Assembly (NCBI GenBank): GCA_003649085.1
Contig: QMQV01000040.1
Coordinates: 1 to 13,802, forward strand
Reading direction: 5' to 3'
Source: Thermoproteota archaeon
GTDB taxonomy: Archaea; Thermoproteota; Methanomethylicia; Methanomethylicales; B66-G16
DNA length: 13,802 nt
Below the pieces are notes generated by a model. It ran no database searches, was not told where the DNA came from, and saw only the letters and a program-made list of their open reading frames with translations. Positions 6,333 through 13,802 of the stretch are shown here, piece after piece (within the stretch, counting starts at the first letter, position 1; each line of letters begins with the position of its first letter). The translations under genes and the position numbers were made by a program.

Positions 6333-8377
6333 CCTTCCTCTTGACTTCTGCACATAAAGTAGCTTATCATGCAATCAATGCGCCTTTTTCAGTAGACATG
6401 ATTGATAAACCTTCTCTCAAACTGAAGTTGTTAGACTTGATCATGGCGGACGTGTCGTTTAAAGATCTCGCAGGGGTTGAGAGCCTTGTTTTTTTGCTAA
6501 AAGACGGCTATTGTTTAGTATACGACATTGAAAAGTTAAGGCTAGCTACTGATATTAAAGGGCTCATTGAAAGTTTTCTTAACGATGTACGCGAAAAATT
6601 GCCCAGTAAGAGGGCTATCTTGAGAGGTTGTTATAAAAATTGTCCACTACGTTCTTTACTTTCACATGTTAATGAAAGGTGTGCCCGAGCAGCAAACATG
6701 GAGTTACTGCGTTTACTCTATGAAGTCACCAAGATTGTATCGAAAAATTCTTCATGTAGCAAATGTGCATTAGCTTCGGATTTCACATCCAATCTTCGCA
6801 ACTTGTTATCTAACGTCCTTAATACTCAAAGAACTGATTACTCCTTAAAGCTAATACTTAAGAGCCTTATGGAACACATAACAACGTTTGAAGTCATACG
6901 CGCATCCTTACAACATCTTTTACTCTACAGCCCCACATACTCCTATAGGTTAAGGAAAGGTCTCATGTGTGTCGCTATACACCAAGGTGACGAGCGCACA
7001 CTTTATAGAACATTGAACATGCTAAACTTTAACCAACTATTAACAGTAAATGCGGCGCTGCTTTTCATAGCTAAAGAGGAACTTAACAAAAGTAGAGCTC
7101 CTCCAATTAAGCTTAAAATATTGCTTGATCGTCGTAAATCGATGGCTAGAGATTTCTTTTATAGTCAAGCTTCTGAGTATAACGAGGATCTGATAGATAT
7201 CGTAGCATATAGGTCAGTAGGGTTACAAAGCGTTATGCCCCTCCTTCTTGATGAACAGGTTGAAGAGTTTTTCATAGATCGCGTTTTTCAGCCAATATAC
7301 CTAACTCACAGGGACGTAGGGCCTTGTGATACAAATATAGTTGCTTCAAAGAGAACTCTTGAAGCTATATCCACCCATTTGAAAATAGACTCGGGCTATC
7401 AATTTAATAGATCTAACCCTACTTTAAGGGCAACGATTACAACGAGCGACTTTTTAATAAGGGTTAGTGCAGAAAGCCCTCCTTTAACGCTGGAAAGCGA
7501 GGCTTTTTCGATTAGAAAGCTTAGTTTAAAGCCGTTTTCAATCGTTAAGCTGATTAAGCTTAATACCATAACCGTTGAAGCAGCAGCTTATCTCATCTTC
7601 AACTTGCTTAGGAGAAGAAGTTTCACGATTTTTGGCGAAAGCGGCTCAGGTAAGACTACCTTAGCTATAGCACTTGACCTATTAACACCGCCTAAGTGGA
7701 GAAAGATATGTATCGAGTCTGAAATAGCGGAGAACGTTGATCAATCTACGTATTTTAATAAGCATCAGCTTAGAATAGTGTTACCAGCAGGCATAAGCTC
7801 GCGCTTAAGAGAGAGAGTGTTGACGAGTATTTTACATAAATCTCCAAGTTACGTTTTCATGGGGGAAGTGTTAGATTCCGTCGATGTATACTTTATCCTC
7901 TTAGCCGCGAATGCAGGTATAAAAAGCATACATACGTGTCATGCTGAGTCAATACACCAGCTGATTTCTAGGTGGTGTTTTCAGTATAAGAATGACATAA
8001 GAAGCTTGTTAAACCTAGACATCTTTATACTGATGCGAAAAACTTACGATAATAAGCGTATCCAAAGAAAGTTAGTATCAATATTTGAAGTAAGGCCGTA
8101 TAGAGAGGTGCGGGATGTACAGAGAGATCCTAACTCCCTTTTCGTAGAGGTTTTTTCATTAGAAAGTGGGAAAGGACTTAAGAGGGAGCGTCCTTTCAAC
8201 GAAATACCGTCCTTTATTAAAGCTAAGGAGCAAGAAGGCATAAGCTGGGTTGAACTAGTGGATGAGCTACGCTGCTATGAAGAGCTGTTATTAAGCTTGC
8301 TAGAAAGAGATGTTGAAGACCCAGTAGATGTCACGTTTACTTTTTATCAACTTTTTAACTATTTAGGGAAAAGCTAA
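6329..8377 (+). CDS. TadA/GspE-family secretion ATPase (type IV pilus assembly)
   Basis: 682 residues. The C-terminal motor (~286-600) shows the archaeal GspE/TadA pattern: LLLDEQVEEFFID with later TNI, Walker A GESGSGKTT (436-444), an Asp-box remnant CIESEIAENVD (461-471), Walker B region YVFMGEV (E513), and a His box HTCHAES (535-541). Such hexameric ATPases sit under the membrane and power pilus or archaellum assembly through a GspF/TadC platform. Deviations: GEVL replaces the usual GEVRG, and NAGIKS replaces the GHxG(S/T) stretch. The ~280-residue N-terminal part is mostly helical and unfamiliar, with C101-x3-C105, C118 and C143-x2-C146 as a possible metal site. Its stop shares one base with the next ATG (TAATG at 8375-8379). 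Confidence 0.85.
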   Translation: MTFLLTSAHKVAYHAINAPFSVDMIDKPSLKLKLLDLIMADVSFKDLAGVESLVFLLKDGYCLVYDIEKLRLATDIKGLIESFLNDVREKLPSKRAILRGCYKNCPLRSLLSHVNERCARAANMELLRLLYEVTKIVSKNSSCSKCALASDFTSNLRNLLSNVLNTQRTDYSLKLILKSLMEHITTFEVIRASLQHLLLYSPTYSYRLRKGLMCVAIHQGDERTLYRTLNMLNFNQLLTVNAALLFIAKEELNKSRAPPIKLKILLDRRKSMARDFFYSQASEYNEDLIDIVAYRSVGLQSVMPLLLDEQVEEFFIDRVFQPIYLTHRDVGPCDTNIVASKRTLEAISTHLKIDSGYQFNRSNPTLRATITTSDFLIRVSAESPPLTLESEAFSIRKLSLKPFSIVKLIKLNTITVEAAAYLIFNLLRRRSFTIFGESGSGKTTLAIALDLLTPPKWRKICIESEIAENVDQSTYFNKHQLRIVLPAGISSRLRERVLTSILHKSPSYVFMGEVLDSVDVYFILLAANAGIKSIHTCHAESIHQLISRWCFQYKNDIRSLLNLDIFILMRKTYDNKRIQRKLVSIFEVRPYREVRDVQRDPNSLFVEVFSLESGKGLKRERPFNEIPSFIKAKEQEGISWVELVDELRCYEELLLSLLERDVEDPVDVTFTFYQLFNYLGKS

Positions 8378-9084
8378 TGCGCATTAGCTTCTCAATTAAT
8401 AAGCATAAAAACATCAGGTTTGCTAAGAAGGCCTTTAGATTTAAAATTAACAGAACTAAGGCTAAAGTCAAAATTGTTTGTCTCATCACGCCACTACTAT
8501 TGGTTATGCTAATAGCAAAGATGGTACTACCATTGATAATAGTGCTCTCATTATATTTCGCTCTAAACTTACTTAAAAAACTCAATAAAGCAGTATATGA
8601 TAAGTTAAAGTCAATAGAACATAGCCGGAATAGTTACTTAAGGTTGCTACATTACGCACTGGCAAAGGCAGCTTTTAAACACCCTGTGGTAGCTCTTTAT
8701 GCAATTAGGGCTTATGAGAAGTTTAATGACAAGTTATCATTAAGGTTAATACGGAAAGCATTGTCAGGATATTGGTTATCAACGCATGATGTTTTAAAAA
8801 ACATGTCTAACTTGAGGCATGACGGTGATGTTTTAGTATTATCCAACCAACCCCCTCTTGAGAAAGCTAAGTTGTGCTACTTAAACTTGTTATCGTTGAC
8901 AGTAGAACACTTAGAAACTTTTGGTTCAGTAATTATAGCCTTGACGGCTATGTTACCAATACCTATTCTTATAGTGTCATTTTTCTACGACATTGCCTCT
9001 TCATGGTTTTTCATGTTACTGCCTCTACTCTACACATTTCTTCAGCTAATTCTTTTAATTCTCTTAAGAACATATGGTGGTTAG
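8377..9084 (+). CDS. TadC/GspF-like platform membrane protein, first half
   Basis: 235 residues with a basic N-terminus, two membrane helices (~31-47 and 49-66), a soluble helical block (~70-180), and two C-terminal helices (~182-204 and 209-230). This matches half of an archaeal TadC/FlaJ-type platform, where two helical cytoplasmic T2SSF repeats alternate with membrane helices. The segment YLRLLHYALAKAAF...VALYAIRAYE looks like the helix bundle; sequence identity to known families is too low for me to assert more than topology and context. It starts on the ATPase stop codon, three bases before the second platform-like gene, so the two are probably partner subunits. Confidence 0.6.
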   Translation: MRISFSINKHKNIRFAKKAFRFKINRTKAKVKIVCLITPLLLVMLIAKMVLPLIIVLSLYFALNLLKKLNKAVYDKLKSIEHSRNSYLRLLHYALAKAAFKHPVVALYAIRAYEKFNDKLSLRLIRKALSGYWLSTHDVLKNMSNLRHDGDVLVLSNQPPLEKAKLCYLNLLSLTVEHLETFGSVIIALTAMLPIPILIVSFFYDIASSWFFMLLPLLYTFLQLILLILLRTYGG

Positions 9085-9087
9085 GTC

Positions 9088-9939
9088 ATGTCGATTAGTG
9101 AATCGCTAAATAAGCAGGCGTCAATAATAGGCTTAGTTAATGCATCAATTTTCTTCATATGTTCCTACGAAATTATAGGAAATTGGTCATTAAGTAGTCT
9201 GCTTTCCCTTTTGTCATTTATAGTAATTATGACATTGTTACAGTTAGCTGAGAAGTGGAAAATAACCTATGAAATGCCGAAACTTAACGAAGAGGTTAAG
9301 CAGATAATTCACATATACGCCTCACGTAATGATATGTCTCCTGAACTCGCCTTAATAAAAGCCTATATTGATAGTAACAACAAAGCCTTAAGTGAAGTGT
9401 TTTTGTCCATAAGTCGCGGTTCATCAGTTAAGAGGTCATTACTTAAGCTTAATCACTTAAATAACTTTAACGAAATCATATTGAGATCTCTATTCCAGTT
9501 AGCTGAAGTAGATGTTAAGCTAGCTTCGCAATATGCGAAGAAGATAGCAGCTTTTCAAAAAGAGCTAGACAAACTAGCGTCGCGTTTACATGAAAAGGTC
9601 AGGCTAATATCATATCGCCTTAAAATGTTATCAGTAATTTCATCATCATGCCTAGCCTTAATAGCGTTTATTTCTCCGTTGATTAAATCGCTGGGAATAT
9701 TGATAAGTAGCCCATCAAGTTTCTTGAGCGTAATTGTGAGTGGTAATACAGTAACTAATTATTTTGCCGACCCTCTATCTCCTTCTACGTTGATAGCCTT
9801 GCTCTTATCCATTAACCTTACTGCACTATCTTCGCGAATGCTTGATCCATCTCAAACGCTGATGAATTCCCTAAGGTCAGCATTAACATTCTCCCTCACT
9901 TTTGCTCTCCTGCATTTCATCATCCTAATTGCTACGTAA
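9088..9939 (+). CDS. TadC/GspF-like platform membrane protein, second half
   Basis: 283 residues with the same plan as its upstream neighbour: helices ~11-30 and 36-53, a helical cytoplasmic block (~60-177) and helices ~178-205, 232-248 and 264-282. The block contains MSPELALIKAYID, a run ISRGSSVKRSLLKL, and SLFQLAEVDVKLASQYAKKI, the sort of two-turn helical bundle with charged partners found in T2SSF domains that contact the assembly ATPase. Together with 8377-9084 it equals one ordinary ~500-residue archaeal TadC, split in two. ATG 9088 follows after 3 bases. The pilin gene begins 41 bases after its stop. Confidence 0.65.
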   Translation: MSISESLNKQASIIGLVNASIFFICSYEIIGNWSLSSLLSLLSFIVIMTLLQLAEKWKITYEMPKLNEEVKQIIHIYASRNDMSPELALIKAYIDSNNKALSEVFLSISRGSSVKRSLLKLNHLNNFNEIILRSLFQLAEVDVKLASQYAKKIAAFQKELDKLASRLHEKVRLISYRLKMLSVISSSCLALIAFISPLIKSLGILISSPSSFLSVIVSGNTVTNYFADPLSPSTLIALLLSINLTALSSRMLDPSQTLMNSLRSALTFSLTFALLHFIILIAT

Positions 9940-9945
9940 AGTTGG

Positions 9946-9980
9946 GTTTATATACTTCTTACAGTGAAGTGGGGGCTAAC
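9946..9980 (+). promoter_or_regulatory. Internal promoter and ribosome site before the pilin gene
   Basis: TTTATATA at 9948-9955 lies ~30 bases before the TTG at 9981, so it could start a separate pilin transcript, as expected for an abundant structural subunit. GTGGGGG at 9969-9975 sits 5 bases before this TTG and can act as a G-rich ribosome site. This is the main reason for preferring the TTG at 9981 to that at 9942. Confidence 0.45.
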
Positions 9981-10232
9981 TTGAGGATCATTAAGAAGTT
10001 GAAAATTGTAATCACTTCTCTAGTTAGATGTAAGCTTGGTTCTCCGTTAGTCGAAGAAGGATTATTGTTAGGGCTAGCTGTAATAACGTTGTCTGTGATA
10101 ATGTCGATGATTGCTGGTTTACTGGCTGGTGTTGAAAAAGCCTTTAACACAAGTTTCGCTAGCTTTAACGCAATGGCTCAACAAGTCCAAGATGCCTGGG
10201 AGAAGGTGCTTAAGTTCTTTGGCTTCGGCTAA
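9981..10232 (+). CDS. Type IV pilin-like protein, probable major subunit
   Basis: From TTG 9981 the protein has 83 residues: a basic leader (RIIKKLKIV ... RCKLG), then the mature form SPLVEEGLLLGLAVITLSVI with a hydrophobic helix to ~44 and an amphipathic tail ending WEKVLKFFGFG. Cleavage after G20 leaves Glu at +5 and +6, the hallmark of type IV pilins and archaellin-like proteins. The mature size (~63 residues) is near that of Flp-type pilins. It is the only protein in the locus with Glu+5, so it is the best candidate for the filament subunit. The start at 9942 would give 96 residues but places the TATA box inside the gene. Its stop is followed closely by, and probably overlaps, the HerA-like gene. 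Confidence 0.75.
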   Translation: MRIIKKLKIVITSLVRCKLGSPLVEEGLLLGLAVITLSVIMSMIAGLLAGVEKAFNTSFASFNAMAQQVQDAWEKVLKFFGFG

Positions 10233-12114
10233 GCCTTTTTTGAAAAAAGAGGAGAAAAACCCTATTACCAACCTTTTAGCACCATCCATAATCTTAGCGA
10301 CGATAATATTTCTTGCATTCGGTTCAACACTTATTCAAATCTTCAATAATTTAACGCATGCTTTCTCTCAGATCGTAGCAATAGGCGAAAAAAGCACTGT
10401 CTCATTAACTTATGGTTTGCTTCTTCTTACCATAGTTGCAGCCTTAATCTTCATGTCTATACGCATTTTACAGAGCATAAGCTTATCAAAGTTCAAAATC
10501 GTTAAATTAGCAGATAAAGATACTGCGGTGTTATCAGACGGTAAGAAGTACTATGGATTTAAAGCTTTCCTTGTGACGTCCCCTTCAAAATCTTCACAGA
10601 ATTCAAGTACAAGCTTAAGTTCTAACAATATAAACAACTTCCTTAAGGCGTTGCAGAGAAAAGGCGTGCCAATAACATACGTTGCTCTTACGGTACCAAT
10701 TAGCGAAAACTATACTCACCAACAAATGATAAACAGCCTCTTATTAGCCACTTGGTCAAAAGATAACCACGAGGAAGAAGCTGTCAATAAAGTTAAGCTT
10801 TTCGCCGAGCAGGTAGAAGCTATAGCCTATGCCACATTATCAGGCTTAATACTTAAGCGGCTTAAAGGATCCTCGCTTTTGAAGATCTCATACATGCCAG
10901 TATCAATCCTACCAACATCACGAGAGCTATTCCATGAAATTAGGCAAGTTGCCTTAGGCTTAGATTTTGGCGAATTAATCAGCTTTGACGTACCAGCCCC
11001 TTCAGCGTCAAGAGAGGCACCTTATGATCTATTTTCTCCCCCCAAGGGTCTTGATCCACTAGGTGTATCAATAGGATGGTATATAGGAGGAGGAAGAACT
11101 TCGGCGGTCAAAATACCCTTAAGTGACTTTGATAAACATGTTGTCATTGTAGGTGCGACGGGTTCAGGAAAGTCTACGACTGCTATAACGCTTTCAATTT
11201 TGCTAAGAAAGCTCGGGATAGATGTCTTAATACTAGATTGGCACGGAGAACATAGAGAATCTGTCTTAAAGAATGGAGGTGTTGTTTATACTCCTGGAGG
11301 GTCTCTATATCCAATCGCAATAAATCCCTTAGACGCCTCTCCCTCAGTTAACATTAATGAACATATTGAAACCATAACGAACATGTTCACAGAAATCTTC
11401 TCGTTTACACCGGCTCAAAGCTTCATGTTTAGAGAAGCTCTAAAAAATGCGTATGCTTCATCCTTTGAGAGACCGCCAACAATATCAGATTTAGTTCAAC
11501 ACATAGGCTTGATGCCGATAAGGTCAAGCTGGGATCATGAAACTAAGATGGCCCTCCTAAGAAGACTCAAAATACTAACTGAAGGAACGGCAGGCGAAGC
11601 TATGAATAAGCAATCCTCTATACCAATAACCCACTTATTGAGCGGCTTCGTATCTATAGAACTATCGCATATAAACGATCTAACAGCTAGACAAATCTTG
11701 GCATCATTTATACTCAGGTCGCTATATGTCATTAGATCTAAGAATCCCCCAAGTAGATTACAGCACGTAACGGTAATAGAGGAAGCTAAGAACTTAATGC
11801 CAAGCAATGCGCAAATAAGCGGTCAAGTAGTTATTGAACATTTAATTAACGAGATGAGAAAGTTCGGAGAGTGCATAGTAATTGTAACACAATCCCCTGC
11901 TACAATTTCAAAAGACATTATACGTAATGCTGGCATAAAAATAATACACGCGCTTAGAAGCGGTGAAGACATAAGAGTGATACGCGACTCCTTAAGCCTT
12001 ACTGAAGAACAACTACAAATACTACCTAAGCTTCAAGTGGGAGAAGCCATAGTATCTTATCCAAGTTCTCCAACGCCAACTATCGTCAAGATAAGGTCAT
12101 TAAAAGATTTGTGA
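10219..12114 (+). CDS. Membrane-anchored HerA/VirB4-like ATPase (CedB-like)
   Basis: 631 residues from TTG 10219, chosen because GAGAAGGTG at 10200-10208 precedes it; the longer open frame back to 10111 runs over the pilin gene. Two membrane helices lie at ~19-41 and 59-81. The motor domain has SIGWYIGG before the core, Walker A GATGSGKST (312-320), LDWHGEH, Walker B VTVIEEAKN (517-525), the sensor IVTQSPATIS and the closing KLQVGEAIVSYPS, all typical of HerA/VirB4-type hexameric DNA pumps. N-terminal helices plus this core match CedB, the ATPase of the archaeal DNA import system, and unlike soluble HerA it has no NurA neighbour. It overlaps the pilin stop by 14 bases, so it belongs to the pilus operon. 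DNA pumping here is inference; ATP-driven protein assembly is the alternative. Confidence 0.85.
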   Translation: MASAKPFLKKEEKNPITNLLAPSIILATIIFLAFGSTLIQIFNNLTHAFSQIVAIGEKSTVSLTYGLLLLTIVAALIFMSIRILQSISLSKFKIVKLADKDTAVLSDGKKYYGFKAFLVTSPSKSSQNSSTSLSSNNINNFLKALQRKGVPITYVALTVPISENYTHQQMINSLLLATWSKDNHEEEAVNKVKLFAEQVEAIAYATLSGLILKRLKGSSLLKISYMPVSILPTSRELFHEIRQVALGLDFGELISFDVPAPSASREAPYDLFSPPKGLDPLGVSIGWYIGGGRTSAVKIPLSDFDKHVVIVGATGSGKSTTAITLSILLRKLGIDVLILDWHGEHRESVLKNGGVVYTPGGSLYPIAINPLDASPSVNINEHIETITNMFTEIFSFTPAQSFMFREALKNAYASSFERPPTISDLVQHIGLMPIRSSWDHETKMALLRRLKILTEGTAGEAMNKQSSIPITHLLSGFVSIELSHINDLTARQILASFILRSLYVIRSKNPPSRLQHVTVIEEAKNLMPSNAQISGQVVIEHLINEMRKFGECIVIVTQSPATISKDIIRNAGIKIIHALRSGEDIRVIRDSLSLTEEQLQILPKLQVGEAIVSYPSSPTPTIVKIRSLKDL

Positions 12115-12137
12115 AATCGGATTAAAGCTTGTACCAC

Positions 12138-12746
12138 CTAAAGTAAAATCCTTTTCCTAAAATCTTCATCTTCTTCAATAACCTTAAGCCAATTAACGCT
12201 GCCTGGCTTAAACTTATCGTTTTTCCCACTTAAGGCCTCTAAAACAAGCTTAGAAGCTTCATCTTCATTAAGGCCCGTCACATCCACTTCTTTGACGATC
12301 TTCTCACCATATTTTTCAACGGCCCTAATTAGGCACACATCTAGTAGTTCAGCTTCTACGTTTTCCTTAATCTTCTTCTCCACCCACCTTTTCTTAACAA
12401 GCCTGTCAAAAAGTTCCTTAGGATTTAACCTTAACACTATGACGCATTTTAAAAGTTTCTTAGGAACAATATCTGCGAAATGCCCATCAAGAAGCAATTC
12501 TCTTCCCTGCTTGCTAACCTGTTCGATAAGCTTAAGAAGTTCTTCTCGAAGCTTATCTTCATCAATTACGAAGGTCTGCCTATTTTCATCTCTCTCAACA
12601 ACTAGTCCTTTCTCGATAGCGAACTCGCTGATGTCAACATGGACCATATCCAGTTGCTGAGAGAGCCTTCTAGCTATAGAAGTCTTACCAACGCCAGGAG
12701 TTCCGGTTAATAAGATAACATTACGGTCTTTCAACACTAATCTCAC
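12138..12746 (-). CDS. Adenylate kinase 6/Fap7-like NTPase
   Basis: 202 residues resembling AK6/Fap7, a P-loop nucleoside monophosphate kinase/ATPase that in eukaryotes and archaea acts on small ribosomal subunit maturation (with uS11) and also phosphorylates AMP. Visible motifs: Walker A GTPGVGKT (15-22), HVDISEFA (~36-43), LLLDGHFADIVP (84-95, the DGH step of the family), and VKKRWVEKKIKENVEAELLD (~117-136), the lid and the ENxEAE helix. The C-terminal ~30 residues after ALSGK form a tail with a WLKVIEEDEDFRKR ending, as in archaeal members. Start GTG 12746 follows TTTAATTTTT at 12771-12780 by ~29 bases, suggesting a leaderless transcript. It is convergent with the HerA-like gene, 23 bases apart. 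Confidence 0.9.
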   Translation of the reverse strand: MRLVLKDRNVILLTGTPGVGKTSIARRLSQQLDMVHVDISEFAIEKGLVVERDENRQTFVIDEDKLREELLKLIEQVSKQGRELLLDGHFADIVPKKLLKCVIVLRLNPKELFDRLVKKRWVEKKIKENVEAELLDVCLIRAVEKYGEKIVKEVDVTGLNEDEASKLVLEALSGKNDKFKPGSVNWLKVIEEDEDFRKRILL

Positions 12747-12766
12747 AAAAAGATAGTAAGAAAGAA

Positions 12767-12785
12767 GGTCAAAAATTAAAAGTTT
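12767..12785 (-). promoter_or_regulatory. Combined thermosome terminator and AK6 promoter
   Basis: Between the thermosome stop (12794) and the AK6 start (12746) the minus strand reads an AT-rich run, including TTTAATTTTT at 12771-12780. The T tracts follow the thermosome stop by ~10-20 bases, as expected for an archaeal terminator without a hairpin, while the element's centre is ~29 bases before the GTG of the AK6 gene, as expected for a TATA box. Both readings rest on spacing and composition only. Confidence 0.4.
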
Positions 12786-12793
12786 TCAGAAGC

Positions 12794-13802
<1,009 letters not shown>

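Noticed and set aside
10111..10218. HerA-like gene starting at 10111
   Set aside because: This stretch is the pilin coding region in another frame and the peptide read from it has no membrane-anchor or ATPase features; a TTG with a ribosome site lies at 10219.
12292..12660. Ser/Phe-rich open frame opposite the AK6 gene
   Set aside because: Antisense to a well-conserved gene, with biased composition typical of a shadow frame.

Overview
The window is compact, AT-rich archaeal DNA. The gene content points to the TACK group: a group II chaperonin (thermosome), archaeosine tRNA-guanine transglycosylase, a long Sm-like protein with a C-terminal domain (SmAP3 type), a TFB, an Rpo8/RpoG-like RNA polymerase subunit, an AK6/Fap7-type kinase and a PAC2-family protein. 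Many genes have an AT-rich TATA-like element about 25-30 bases before the start codon, and several use TTG or GTG starts. I cannot name the species. The lack of close recall for the pilus proteins suggests a poorly sampled lineage.

Layout. (1) 1-356, plus: the C-terminal end of a PAC2-family protein, cut by the left edge. (2) 330-3433, minus: an apparent operon read as Sm-like protein > tgtA > GGDEF-like protein > PHP-domain phosphoesterase, with very short gaps or overlaps. The GGDEF-like gene is split by a -1 frame change near 1250-1257. (3) 3506-3877, plus: rpo8-like, sharing a 72-base divergent promoter region with the Sm-like gene. (4) 4048-5040, plus: a divergent TFB. (5) 5027-6044, minus: four tiny, overlapping genes for membrane-anchored pilin-like proteins, one of them (5731-5871, 46 aa) very short. 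(6) 6138-12114, plus: a six-gene run of a coiled-coil protein, a TadA/GspE-like secretion ATPase, two half-size TadC-like membrane proteins, a type IV pilin with Glu at +5, and a membrane-anchored HerA/VirB4-like ATPase. (7) 12138-12746, minus: AK6/Fap7-like kinase. (8) 12794-13802, minus: C-terminal two thirds of a thermosome subunit, cut by the right edge.

The centre of interest is 5027-12114. Two divergent gene sets fire from one 93-base promoter region and together look like one surface machine: pilin-like subunits, an assembly ATPase and a two-part platform protein, plus a DNA-pump-type ATPase encoded immediately after the best pilin. A type IV pilus with its own HerA/CedB-like motor suggests DNA uptake or exchange, though that function is inference. 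The rest of the window is housekeeping: proteostasis (PAC2, thermosome), RNA modification and RNA binding (tgtA, Sm-like), transcription (Rpo8, TFB) and ribosome or nucleotide metabolism (AK6).
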